Source: Parabacteroides sp. Marseille-P3160 (GTDB taxonomy: Bacteria > Bacteroidota > Bacteroidia > Bacteroidales > Tannerellaceae). Taken from it: DNA of 64,000 nucleotides. The translations under genes and the position numbers were made by a program. Shown here piece after piece: positions 46,735 through 56,505 of this stretch; the stretch's first letter is position 1; every line of letters begins with the position of its first letter. The stretch is taken from positions 4,100,548 through 4,164,547 of the forward strand of contig NZ_LT799418.1 in the NCBI RefSeq assembly GCF_900162725.1. Direction: 5' to 3'. Under the pieces are notes generated by a model. That model was not told the origin of the DNA, searched no databases, and worked only from the letters and a program-made list of their open reading frames with translations.

Positions 46735-48035
46735 TGTCCACTAAAAATCAGAAATAGTTCTTTGAAATAATTGAAAATTAGCTTGTTGTTTCGATATTTC
46801 CGGCGCAGGGACTTGAATTAGTAACTTTGCAGTTTCAAAATCTGACTGCCATGTATAATGCTAAATATGTTTTTGCACAACTAATTTCCTTCCTTGATTA
46901 TTAGAAATTTCGTCGCATCGTCGATAAATACAAAGGAAACCATTATGTGAAGTCCTTTACTTGCTGGAACCAACTGCTTATCCTTATGTTCGGTCAACTA
47001 TATACAAGGATTAGCCTACAGGATTTGATTTTAGCAGTCCAGGCGAATCGAGGAAAGTCTTATCATCCCAGCTTTGGAAACAGTGTCACTCGAAGCAATC
47101 TTACCAAAGCAAATCAAAACAGAGATTATCGAATCTTTGAAGAGTTCGCTTATTATATGATTGAGATTGCGAGAAAGAAACGCATAAACGACATCTTCAA
47201 ACTCAATGGAAATGTTTACGCAGTCGATTCTACAACCATCGACCTCTGCTTGGAAGTCTTCTGGTGGGCTAAGTTTCGCAAGCATAAAGGTGGCATCAAA
47301 TTACACACACTTTATGACATCGAGACTCAGATTCCAACATTCTTCCACATCACAACAACATCTGTCAATGATATGGTTGCCAAGGATGCAATACCTTATG
47401 AACTTGGCGCTTATTAGGTTTTTGACCGAGGTTACAATAACTTTAAACACCTATTCACAACCCACGCCATAGGTGCTTTCTTTGTGGTAAGAGCCAAGCC
47501 GAGTTTACAGTTTAAAGCTGTCAAGTGGGTACGGAAATTACCTAAGAATATTCTATCGGATTGCACCGGGGTTCTTACCGTTTACAACTCAGAAAAGAAA
47601 TATCCTGAACTTATCCGTAAAGTTTCTTACTTTGAACAAGAAAAACAACGCGAGTACACATATCTGACTAATGCCTTGCATCTGACAGCTTATCAAGTTG
47701 CGGAACTTTACAAAAACCGTTGGCAAATTGAATTATTTTTCAAATGGTTGAAGCAGCATCTCAAAATCCAAAAGTTTGGGAGTAGCTCCCAAAATGCAGT
47801 ACGTATTCAAATTTATGCTGCTATCATAGCTTATTGCTTAGTTGCAATTGTGCAACACGACATGAAACTTGAACGGTCAACCTATGAAATTTTGCAGATA
47901 CTCAGCATATCGTTAACTGATACAAGTACGCCGAAAGATCTTTTTAATAAAGCTAATTTCAAAAATATCAAAGAACGAATTGATTATAGTGAACTAAATT
48001 TGTTTAATTTTTAATCGTCCATTTTTTAATGGACA
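46735..48035. mobile_element. IS4-family insertion sequence (decayed)
   Basis: An about 1.3-kb element containing the transposase pseudogene. Its ends are inverted repeats: TGTCCACTAAAAA at 46735-46747 and, on the opposite strand, TGTCCATTAAAAA at 48023-48035. They differ at one position. No clear target-site duplication is seen. It sits between the copy-B and copy-A gene sets, 34 bases ahead of the start codon of the copy-A propeller-like gene. Confidence 0.85.
46851..48014 (+). pseudogene. IS4-family transposase interrupted by two amber codons
   Basis: One continuous frame from ATG 46851 to TAA 48014 would encode 387 residues. The frame is broken by TAG at 46902-46904 and TAG at 47415-47417, with no frameshift. 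Catalytic residues are otherwise present: Asp in VYAVDSTTIDL, Asp in VFDRGYNNF directly after the second stop, and the YREK motif YKNRWQIELFFKWLK with its catalytic Glu. Both stops follow a TAT codon. The last product could start at 46947, but without read-through no complete enzyme is made. Confidence 0.88.
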
Positions 48036-48113
48036 CTAGTGAATCATAGCAAAGAGAAAAATCAGATTATTGGCAAATTTAAAAGAATAAGGACTCACAA
48101 ATATGAAATGGAT

Positions 48114-48198
48114 TGTCCCAAAAGTCTCTAAAAAAGAGAGCGTATCAAAAGTCATTTGTTTATTAACTATCACTTTTTTAGAGAATTTTCTTTTGACA
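48114..48198. repeat. 85-bp inverted-repeat (MITE-like) element
   Basis: TCTCTAAAAAAG at 48125-48136 is the exact complement of CTTTTTTAGAGA at 48173-48184, and outer TGTC/GACA with AAAAG/CTTTT extend the pairing imperfectly. It lies between the IS element and the end of GH20 copy B. It may be a small remnant element or a long terminator hairpin. Confidence 0.4.
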
Positions 48199-48257
48199 TA
48201 ACATCTCATACAAGACTAGGCTTTTAATATTCTTTTTCAACTTGTTAATAGGGTATA

Positions 48258-50063
48258 TTAAAAATCTTTACTTTTAACTTTGTATATTTCACTTCTCCGT
48301 CCAGAAGGTAAAACGACCACACAATTAACATGAATACCAGATATATTCAACGGTAGAACAATAGGCTTTATATATAACTCTCCAGCATTGGTAGGATCCG
48401 ACCCGTCTGTTGTGTAATAGATAGTTGCACCTTCAACCGGTGAAACCAATCTGATCGTTGCCTCCCCGTTCGCGATTTGGGGGTTATCTAATCCGAAAGG
48501 TTCCGGGATACGGAAGAGGATGCCTCTTTTGTCTAGATCTGCCAACCGGGCCGGCAGCCTGGTAAGAAATGACCCATAGTCTTTCTTAGATGCCGGCGAC
48601 CAGCCTATTTCCGCCAGCGCTAATGCCCTGGGATAAGTCATATAATACATCAACTCTTTTGTATGGATATATTCCATCCATATATTACCCTGGACACCTT
48701 TTATGTATTTCTGTTGTTCTTCTGTGATCTTCGGGGTATAAGGCTCATAACCGTATACCTTGGAAAGGGGGAGGTAACCTCCTATATTTATGGGTTCATT
48801 ATCCTTGTCTAAGGATTGATAATAATCAAAATAAAGATAATTATTCGGACTCATAATTACTTCGTGTCCCATATTGGCGGCATCAATGCCACCTTCTTCA
48901 CCTCTCCAACTCATCACCGCAGCATTCGGAGCCAAGCCGCCTTCCAATATCTCATCCCAACCGATAATTTTTTTCCCTTTGCTGTTAATAAATTTCTCGA
49001 TACGTTGGATGAAATAACTTTGCAACCCATGTTCATCCTCCAGTTGCTCATGTTTGATGCGCGCCTGACATTTTTCACATGCTTTCCACCTCGCTTTGGG
49101 CGCTTCATCCCCCCCGATATGAATGTATTCACCCGGGAAAAGATCTATAACCTCCGTTAAAACATCCTCTAAAAAGCGAAATGTGTTTTCATTTCCGGCG
49201 CAGAAGATATCTTCTTTGATCCCCCAGGCAAGAGGAACCGCAAAAGGGCCTCCGGTACACGACAACTCAGGATATACAGACAGTGCAGCCATGCTGTGCC
49301 CCGGCATTTCTATTTCGGGAACGATCGTAATATGGCGATCCGAAGCATAGTTGACAATGGAGCGGACTTGCTCTTGCGTGTAGAATCCTCCATGCGGAAT
49401 ACGATCCTGGTTTTTAGGATCGCGTGAGACTTGCGTACTGCTGCGCCAGGCCCCCTTCCGGGTTAATTCCGGATGCTTCTTAATTTCAATTCGCCATCCG
49501 CCATCTTCCGTCAAATGCCAATGAAAGATATTAAGTTTATAATAGGCCATCAAGTCGATAAATTGTTTGATGTTTTCTTCGGAGAAGAAATATCTCCCAA
49601 CATCCAGCATCAGACCTCTATAGGCAAAGCGGGGTTCATCTTTAATATCGACAAAAGGAATTGATAACGCTCCTTTAGAATCTTCGGTTATTAATTGTAA
49701 TAATGTCTGGGTAGCATAAAATACTCCAGCCTCTCCTCCCCGTATGGAGACACCTTTAGAATCAACCGTCAGCTGGTATGACTCTGAGGGCACGGACGTA
49801 TCAATGGTGAGCCGGATCGTATTTTTACTTGCATTCCCCTTTTTAAGGTGGATAGAGTAACGGTCTGCCAGGCAGTTATTCAACAAGGAAACGGTTTTTT
49901 CTATTTTTGCCGGGTAATACAAAGCGGTTGAAGCACTCAGTGTAAAATCGCCTGTGTGGGCGACGACTTCTTTCGGTTCGGGAATCAGTGACAAATGATG
50001 TTGTTGTGCCAAGCATGGATAAGACATTATTAAAATCGCAATCGTTAAAATACTTTTTATCAT
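48258..50063 (-). CDS. Secreted GH20 beta-N-acetylhexosaminidase, copy B
   Basis: A 601-residue paralog of the GH20 enzyme at 36893-38695, with the same layout: signal peptide (ending CLAQ), N-terminal domain, catalytic barrel with YIHIGGDEAPKARW holding the Asp-Glu pair, and a C-terminal TTDGSDPTNAGELY sandwich. All catalytic motifs are intact, so both copies should be active. Its gene appears slightly richer in G+C than copy A. It is last of the copy-B set, 41 bases behind the GH36-like gene. Confidence 0.94.
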   Translation of the reverse strand: MIKSILTIAILIMSYPCLAQQHHLSLIPEPKEVVAHTGDFTLSASTALYYPAKIEKTVSLLNNCLADRYSIHLKKGNASKNTIRLTIDTSVPSESYQLTVDSKGVSIRGGEAGVFYATQTLLQLITEDSKGALSIPFVDIKDEPRFAYRGLMLDVGRYFFSEENIKQFIDLMAYYKLNIFHWHLTEDGGWRIEIKKHPELTRKGAWRSSTQVSRDPKNQDRIPHGGFYTQEQVRSIVNYASDRHITIVPEIEMPGHSMAALSVYPELSCTGGPFAVPLAWGIKEDIFCAGNENTFRFLEDVLTEVIDLFPGEYIHIGGDEAPKARWKACEKCQARIKHEQLEDEHGLQSYFIQRIEKFINSKGKKIIGWDEILEGGLAPNAAVMSWRGEEGGIDAANMGHEVIMSPNNYLYFDYYQSLDKDNEPINIGGYLPLSKVYGYEPYTPKITEEQQKYIKGVQGNIWMEYIHTKELMYYMTYPRALALAEIGWSPASKKDYGSFLTRLPARLADLDKRGILFRIPEPFGLDNPQIANGEATIRLVSPVEGATIYYTTDGSDPTNAGELYIKPIVLPLNISGIHVNCVVVLPSGRRSEIYKVKSKDF

Positions 50064-50104
50064 AAACTATTAAATTTAATCATCAAATACTATTTAAGGT
50101 TCAC

Positions 50105-52150
50105 TCAATAATTCAATATCTTATATTTATATAAAACAAAACTATTCTCTTTGGATAATTGGATTGAGACGCTTCTATTGTTCTTTACTCTTTGTTTATT
50201 TTTTTTCCCTTCACCTAAAATAGGTAAAAGCTCCAACTCTGTATAAGGAGGAAACCATGTCACAACATCTTCTATTCTATTTTTGTTTAATTCCCTAAAC
50301 ACCAATAAAAATCCTTCTTTATTCCCAATAGACTGAACCCCTGTCCATGATTTTCCCGATGGCTCGTTCCCAATTGGCAAAATTATCCCCTTATGGAATT
50401 CATACTGTATATTTTTATACTCCCTAATAATATTCTTTGACTCAAAAGCATCTTCAGGTAGAGCTGCAACATCCATAAAGGCCAAAGGTTGACCAATCAT
50501 CGCTATCGCAAACAAATAATCCATTGAATAATTTATAGGAGCAAATACGTCGTCCGAATAATTTGTTTGATTTCGCCACTTATTTAAAAATTCGACCTGC
50601 ATTTTTTGGGCAGGAACGTATTTGGATAACATCCAAATATTGCGAAGCGTTTTATAGGGATAATAACTGGAAAAATCAGTGTAACGGTTTTCAAAAAACA
50701 TATTGCCATAATCATTCAAATAAAAATATCCTCCACGTTGTCCGGCAGTTATATCATAATTAAAAACAACATTATAATCAGTTTCTTTCATTACTTTTTC
50801 ATACATTCTTCGCGTTCGGATTTCCGCAGCCTTACTTTGCATCTGTTGGCCATCAATTTTGAATATGCGTACTCCATACTTTTTATATAAATAGATAATA
50901 GCATCTGCATCTTTTTCCCACTCTTCATTGTCATATTTAGTATTAGGAACGAAGTATAAACAGACTTGAACACCCGATTTCTGGCCTTTTTCCACTATCT
51001 TTTCAAAACCATTTGGAAATAAAGAGCCTTTAGGAGTCCATTTCTTTTTAGAAAGTCCATCTTTGCCTATATAGTCCGACGTTTCTTGCCAACCCCAATC
51101 CAACTGAAAATGACTTATTCCTAATTTAGCACAAGCGTTAATCTGTTTAAAACAAAAATCTTCAGTTAAGCGTTCCAAAGGTCCTCTGTCACCCCATGTA
51201 TTCATCGTTATCATTTCATCTTTTGAGGCGGCAATATATTTTCTACATTTATGATAACTTTGCAGCGCCTTTAACTGACTTAACTCGTCATTTGCAGAAA
51301 CTCCCAAAACAACACTATATGTTCTAACCCATTCATCACTTTGTAAATCAGAAGCAACAACACCTATTCCAATAGGCTTAACATCACCAAATTTCACAAT
51401 AAAGTCGGCGCCAGGATATGCTAATTGAGACGGTGCCAACGGAGACTCTTTCAAATAAAACAATCCAAAATCGTTTTCCATATTCTCTAAAAACAACAAA
51501 TTGCCTTTATATACATTCTCCAAATAGGCGGTCTCAGAATAACTATTTACGAATGTATTGTTAGAATCAGAATTATCAGTAAAATTCACCAAATTAAGTT
51601 TCCAATGTTTGCCTTTAAAACTTATATGATCCAAAACCGGAATTTCATCCAACTGCGATAAAATATTTTTTCGCTTTAGGTATTTCCAAACACCCAAATC
51701 TAAGTCTTGAACAATCCAAGAATTATTTGCTTTCCCTTTCAAATAAGTATCTATTGCTATAGCTGGACAATCATCATAAATCCGAAAAACTCTCCTAATC
51801 AATAATTTTTCTAACCTATATTCTACAAGAACCTCTGTATACGGAGGAAAAGAAGATCTTTCGACTCTTTGAATATTCCAACTTCCCATCTCATTTTTAA
51901 CATCTTCTTGTCCCGGAATAAAAAAATCAACTTTTTTATTTTGATTTATCCATTTTATTCCATTTTCTTTATCTAAAAGATTAATCGTGATTAAATTGCC
52001 TCCATTCCACAAAAAATTACGTTCTATTTTATTGTTACCAATACAAAATGTATCTCCTTTTTGATATGCATAACCAAGTTTCCCGTGAGCAAAAGAATGG
52101 TTTACAAAAAAACAAAAAAATAGGCAAATAATATATTTATACATATACAT
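50105..52150 (-). CDS. Secreted GH36-like (clan GH-D) alpha-glycosidase
   Basis: A 681-residue protein with a signal peptide (ending HSFAHG). Residues about 25-300 form a beta-rich N-terminal domain; a TIM barrel follows with ISHFQLDWGWQ near 345-355 and VRIFKIDGQQ holding the probable nucleophile Asp433. NYDITAG near 467 may supply the acid/base. The layout resembles alpha-galactosidase or alpha-N-acetylgalactosaminidase families GH36/GH27. The exact sugar is not evident. An alternative ATG lies two codons in. Confidence 0.75.
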   Translation of the reverse strand: MYMYKYIICLFFCFFVNHSFAHGKLGYAYQKGDTFCIGNNKIERNFLWNGGNLITINLLDKENGIKWINQNKKVDFFIPGQEDVKNEMGSWNIQRVERSSFPPYTEVLVEYRLEKLLIRRVFRIYDDCPAIAIDTYLKGKANNSWIVQDLDLGVWKYLKRKNILSQLDEIPVLDHISFKGKHWKLNLVNFTDNSDSNNTFVNSYSETAYLENVYKGNLLFLENMENDFGLFYLKESPLAPSQLAYPGADFIVKFGDVKPIGIGVVASDLQSDEWVRTYSVVLGVSANDELSQLKALQSYHKCRKYIAASKDEMITMNTWGDRGPLERLTEDFCFKQINACAKLGISHFQLDWGWQETSDYIGKDGLSKKKWTPKGSLFPNGFEKIVEKGQKSGVQVCLYFVPNTKYDNEEWEKDADAIIYLYKKYGVRIFKIDGQQMQSKAAEIRTRRMYEKVMKETDYNVVFNYDITAGQRGGYFYLNDYGNMFFENRYTDFSSYYPYKTLRNIWMLSKYVPAQKMQVEFLNKWRNQTNYSDDVFAPINYSMDYLFAIAMIGQPLAFMDVAALPEDAFESKNIIREYKNIQYEFHKGIILPIGNEPSGKSWTGVQSIGNKEGFLLVFRELNKNRIEDVVTWFPPYTELELLPILGEGKKNKQRVKNNRSVSIQLSKENSFVLYKYKILNY

Positions 52151-52182
52151 GTTCTTTACTATTATAAATTCAATAAGACATT

Positions 52183-53562
52183 CTAATTATTAGACTTATT
52201 CAAAAGCGTATGAATAGCATTCAATATATATTCTTCAGCATCAGCTGTTACAGGACTCGATTCAATTTCATATCCTCCTTCACTGTATGCTCGTTTCGTT
52301 CCAATATAAAACGGACCATAATCACCATAAGCGGCCATCGCAATAAACTTATCTGGATTCATCGATTTGGCAGCTAATTGATATTCAACGAACAATTCTC
52401 CAGGCATAAACAATAATCGAGCATCATTGATTGCTAAACAAGAGGCCTCAACATATTTACCCGCCATACGTCTTTTATACCATCCCAATCTTCCTAAGCT
52501 ATTCGCTAAAAGTCGACCGTTCATATTACATATCGTTTTTTCTATTTCAGAGACTTCCGGATTATAAGGAAGATATAACCGTTCCGTTACCCAACAAACA
52601 TCTTTTGCTTTTACCTTGCACTTTTTAGTGCTTTCCCATGCACGTTTCATTCCATCGACTAATCGTTCAGAGAGAATTAGTCTATTTTCATGACTTCCAT
52701 CATTATATTTTCCTGCAGCAATATTCCCTCCAGCTCCGTTGAAATGAATGTGCAATGCATCAGGGACAGATAATTGCCGCATATAACGAGCTATGCCTGG
52801 AAAATCCGGATTAGCAACTTTTGTTAAATAATAACTTTGGGGGTGCGTAGCGTAAAAACTTAAGACTGCCAATGGCTTATCTTTATTCCAAAAGCTAAGT
52901 AACGATATCTCAGGATCAATCACTCCTTCCGACATACTGCGCACAACGGAATCATGTTCTGAAGAACCGCGCATCGATATAATTTTGCCATACCTTATAT
53001 TAATTCTCCGATTCGAGGCCACCTTGTATACTTGTGCCCTCCCCATGCCAATATCTGTTATGGTGTCTGCTTGCAATATAGAGAGACGGATCTCTTCCTG
53101 AATACATTTTATTAGCTGCCGGGCAAAGGTACCATCAAAACAACCCGTAGGAAGATTATGCTCTTTTAATATCTTTTCAGCAGTAAAATCACATATTGGC
53201 GCATCATGTTGATGAACCGTATGGACAACAACCCTTTCAGGTATAGTACCAGCAGCTTCTGCCAATGCAACTTTAAATGAATCCTGAGATTCATTCGCTA
53301 TTCCAATCCAGTCAATAGCACATAAAACAATCGGTTTTTCCATACCAAGCAATACAATACCTTTAGCCCGTAAAGAAAGATCTCCTGAATTTCTCATTTG
53401 ATCATATGTAAGTTGTGAGCCTACCGGCGGTGTGGCATTTACATCAAAAACTGAAATTTTAAGAATCGCATCTGATGATACAGCGGCATAAGAAGGTTGT
53501 AAAAATACGGTCTGCAAAATCTCCACAAAAATGAGACACAAAAAGCTAAATTTATTTCTCAT
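52183..53562 (-). CDS. Third, divergent neutral-ceramidase-fold protein
   Basis: A 459-residue exported protein (signal ending QPSYAAV). The order of motifs follows the two ceramidase-fold paralogs: DVNATPPVGSQLTYDQM in place of ITPxxxVWMGGY, VVHTVHQHDAPICDF in place of SHTHSGP, FYATHPQSYYL in place of ACHPTTLS, and NGAGGNIAAGKYN in place of GAGADQNP. The zinc-type histidines are kept, but the rest has diverged. A 143-base gap separates it from the upstream propeller-like gene, so it may have its own promoter. Function unknown; zinc hydrolase is likely. Confidence 0.75.
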   Translation of the reverse strand: MRNKFSFLCLIFVEILQTVFLQPSYAAVSSDAILKISVFDVNATPPVGSQLTYDQMRNSGDLSLRAKGIVLLGMEKPIVLCAIDWIGIANESQDSFKVALAEAAGTIPERVVVHTVHQHDAPICDFTAEKILKEHNLPTGCFDGTFARQLIKCIQEEIRLSILQADTITDIGMGRAQVYKVASNRRINIRYGKIISMRGSSEHDSVVRSMSEGVIDPEISLLSFWNKDKPLAVLSFYATHPQSYYLTKVANPDFPGIARYMRQLSVPDALHIHFNGAGGNIAAGKYNDGSHENRLILSERLVDGMKRAWESTKKCKVKAKDVCWVTERLYLPYNPEVSEIEKTICNMNGRLLANSLGRLGWYKRRMAGKYVEASCLAINDARLLFMPGELFVEYQLAAKSMNPDKFIAMAAYGDYGPFYIGTKRAYSEGGYEIESSPVTADAEEYILNAIHTLLNKSNN

Positions 53563-53705
53563 TGTAATTTATTTTTTATCTTCTTCATTTACACTCTTAA
53601 TATTTGAGATAAAACTATTAATCTTACTTAGAAAATCCATAATAGTTTACAAAAATCTATTGTGAATTGATATTATAACAATACTCTGATTATTCTTCCT
53701 CTATC

Positions 53706-55085
53706 CTATATATTTGTTTTTAGTATGATTTTCACTAAGTCCTCAATTTCTTTTCCATCATACATAAATCTGCCTAAGGTATATATATCCGAATTGGCAC
53801 CAACAGCAATGGAATTTACATAGGTTGGAAAAGTCCCGTCTTGATAAAAAATAGGCCCCAAATCCTTATATTTCTTTTCAGGAATATTATAAGTTACTAA
53901 ATGAATATATTCAAGACCTTTTGCTGCTCCCATGTTTATCTTGTCCAAACCTGTAACCCTTTCGCCTCCTTTATAGATTGGTGATCCTGTAAGATAATAT
54001 ATTACACCATTTTTATCTATATTATATCCTAGGTATCCATAACTGAATTGATCAAACATTCCACTTTTTTTAGAAGGTTCCGATGTTATTCTTTCTATGA
54101 TCTCTACTTTCCTTATTTTGGGATCAAATGTAAATAAATAACCAGAATTCCCATGCACGCCATAAGCCTTGTTCTCAGGACCATACCAATATATTTTACG
54201 CCAGTTATATCCCATACTGCCAGCATCCTTAGGATCATATTTACCAAAATAATCCAATCTAAGATTAACGCCTTCTAATTTATCAAGGACTTTACTTTTA
54301 GGATTATAATAACAAATATCCCCATCGGCAGTAGAATAATAAACATTTCCATCACGAGGGTCAACAAACATAGATCGGCAAATTACTCTAAAATTATCCG
54401 TACCTAACTGAGTTTCACCTGCTCTAGTCACAGGCCCTAAGTTTTTCAACTTTTTTGTGCTGATATCATAATCAAGAAATAAACCTTTTGGCCATGTAAG
54501 TCCATATAGATGACCTCGATCTTTATCCATGGTCATCGTTATAATTCCTTCTCCGCCTGGAGCGGTAGCAAGATCATGCAAATTCTTTGTCTTCATATCA
54601 TAATACAAAAAATGTCCGCCAGGATATAACTTATATCCTTCAGGAGCAACAAGCGGCATTTGCTCAGCACCATCTATCATTTGATAATATCCCGCATGTG
54701 TGGCAAAATAAAGCTTTTTTTCAAATTCATAAAATTCAACATGGCTTTTGCCTTGAGCAATATATTTTTCAGCTTTTTCACCCAATGCATCTGATAAATC
54801 AGCGATAAACTCCGTTTTATCTAACAGAGGATCATAGCAGTAAAATTGGCCACCCACATCATACCGAGTAGAAGAAAGTACATAATATACTTTGCCATCA
54901 CTGGCATAGGATATGGCATTATACGTGTCGTGAGCACCAGCAAATCCTGAAAAATAATGTTTCGCGATCATTGTATCTGGTATAATTGGAGTCTTTTCTT
55001 CTCCCGCAGCAGATTGTTCGTGTGACAGGTTACACCCTGTAAACAATAGTAATGATGTCCCTAAAAATAAAAAAGATCGTCTCAT
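53706..55085 (-). CDS. Propeller-like lipoprotein, copy B
   Basis: A 459-residue paralog of the protein at 45303-46700. It has a canonical lipobox (LLLFTGCN, cysteine at 18) and the same repeated blade-like segments and shared motifs (YNAISYASDGKVYYVLSSTR, AQGKSHVEFYEF, YPGGHFLYYD). Family is not recognised. It probably binds or processes a glycan at the cell surface. It follows the ceramidase-fold gene by 34 bases, whereas copy A heads its set, so the gene order has changed since duplication. Confidence 0.78.
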   Translation of the reverse strand: MRRSFLFLGTSLLLFTGCNLSHEQSAAGEEKTPIIPDTMIAKHYFSGFAGAHDTYNAISYASDGKVYYVLSSTRYDVGGQFYCYDPLLDKTEFIADLSDALGEKAEKYIAQGKSHVEFYEFEKKLYFATHAGYYQMIDGAEQMPLVAPEGYKLYPGGHFLYYDMKTKNLHDLATAPGGEGIITMTMDKDRGHLYGLTWPKGLFLDYDISTKKLKNLGPVTRAGETQLGTDNFRVICRSMFVDPRDGNVYYSTADGDICYYNPKSKVLDKLEGVNLRLDYFGKYDPKDAGSMGYNWRKIYWYGPENKAYGVHGNSGYLFTFDPKIRKVEIIERITSEPSKKSGMFDQFSYGYLGYNIDKNGVIYYLTGSPIYKGGERVTGLDKINMGAAKGLEYIHLVTYNIPEKKYKDLGPIFYQDGTFPTYVNSIAVGANSDIYTLGRFMYDGKEIEDLVKIILKTNI

Positions 55086-55119
55086 AATTTAATTCTTTAC
55101 ATATATATATGAATATAGT

Positions 55120-56499
55120 CTATCTCATTCCTTTTTCTTGCGCTAAAGTTCTTGCGTTTTCAATGATTAGCGATTCGATTTGTTTATCCCATTTAGCAGG
55201 TAATCCATATACGTGCTGTGCCATATCTCCCTCATAACCACCTTCTTCAAGGATGACTACTGATGGTATATATCCCATAACATCATTAGCATATCCCATG
55301 ACAAATATATCTTGTCCAAATAGTTCTTTCAATTTCACGGAATAAGCACTAACAAGTTCTCCCCCCAATATAAATAAACATTGGCGACCTATTTTCCAAT
55401 ATTCTATTGGGTAAGGATAGAATTTCATAAATGGCTCTCCTCTTTCATAAAATCCAATTATTCTTTGCGCCCATCTAGCATGAAAGTCTCCAGTTTTAGC
55501 CATCTCCTGTAATCTTTCCAGAGAAAGAGGTATATCAAAAGGAAGATTGATTTCTTTATATCGGGTTTCTAACTTACTTTCTTGCAATACCATGCCCTCT
55601 AATAAAACTCGTTCCACAGCATTGGCCAATTCTTTACCATACTGCATTGCAAGAGGAAGCGTATGGCGAGGCAAAGGATTCTGATCAGCTCCTGCTCCTT
55701 GGAAAAACAGAGCTGTTACACCTGGATATGTCTTTTCCAACTCAATTTGAGCAAACCCAGCATAATCGCCACAAATTTGATTCCCAGATAAAACCGTAGG
55801 ATGACAAGCATAACCGAAAACGATAGCTATCAACCTCTTGTTTAGGTCTTCAATTTTAATGACAGGCACTGCATAATCATTGGGGCCATTTAAAACAGTC
55901 GTAGGTGTTAGTGTTGATGCATTATTATTGCGTCTGTTCACTTGAAAACGAGTAATCCCATTTTGAGTATAAATTCGTGCAGGTTGAATTTTTTGCAACG
56001 ACTCATCCACCAATTGCATAAGATTATTTTCCAACTCTTTAGTATATTCATCTACGACATCCCAGTCAGCCTGACTCATGGGATAAATATCCTTTAAAGC
56101 ACGCGACACAACCGGACCAGAATGGGTATGTGAACAGCTCAATATGATCTGAGATTTTTCAAATCCATACTTCTGCTTCAATTTTTCTCTAAATCTCTCC
56201 GATACATCTTTGGGTATGCTCAGTAAATCCATTGTTATCAAAATGGAACGATGCCCCAAAGCATCTTCAAGAACAAGAGCTTTTGCCCATAAATCATGCA
56301 ATATTCCTTTTGAAGGTGAAGTTCGAGCAGCATAACCGGCCATCCAAATAGGGAAAGTAGGTGTTATGCTCTTTTTTGCAACTCCTATTTTCCATATTTC
56401 ATTTTTATCCAGTTCTTTCTGCAATTCTTGCCCATTAGTGTAATGGAGACTAAACAGAACAACAAGAATGAAAATAAAGAATCTTCTAATCTTTGTCAT
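55120..56499 (-). CDS. Exported neutral-ceramidase-fold hydrolase, copy B
   Basis: A 459-residue paralog of 38727-40079 with a signal peptide (ending HYTNGQ). ITPTFPIWMAGYAART, SCSHTHSGPVVSRALKDIYPM and FGYACHPTVLS give the metal-site motifs; GAGADQNPLPR again takes the place of the serine motif of true ceramidases. The short length, without the ceramidase C-terminal domain, is the same in both copies. It starts 6 bases behind DegT copy B, so the pair is tightly coupled in both sets. Confidence 0.83.
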   Translation of the reverse strand: MTKIRRFFIFILVVLFSLHYTNGQELQKELDKNEIWKIGVAKKSITPTFPIWMAGYAARTSPSKGILHDLWAKALVLEDALGHRSILITMDLLSIPKDVSERFREKLKQKYGFEKSQIILSCSHTHSGPVVSRALKDIYPMSQADWDVVDEYTKELENNLMQLVDESLQKIQPARIYTQNGITRFQVNRRNNNASTLTPTTVLNGPNDYAVPVIKIEDLNKRLIAIVFGYACHPTVLSGNQICGDYAGFAQIELEKTYPGVTALFFQGAGADQNPLPRHTLPLAMQYGKELANAVERVLLEGMVLQESKLETRYKEINLPFDIPLSLERLQEMAKTGDFHARWAQRIIGFYERGEPFMKFYPYPIEYWKIGRQCLFILGGELVSAYSVKLKELFGQDIFVMGYANDVMGYIPSVVILEEGGYEGDMAQHVYGLPAKWDKQIESLIIENARTLAQEKGMR

Positions 56500-56505
56500 T
56501 TCTAG

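Noticed and set aside
46731-48045. Target-site duplication of the IS element
   Set aside because: Flanks just outside the two inverted repeats (TTCATTAC and CTAGTGAATC) do not form a clear direct repeat.
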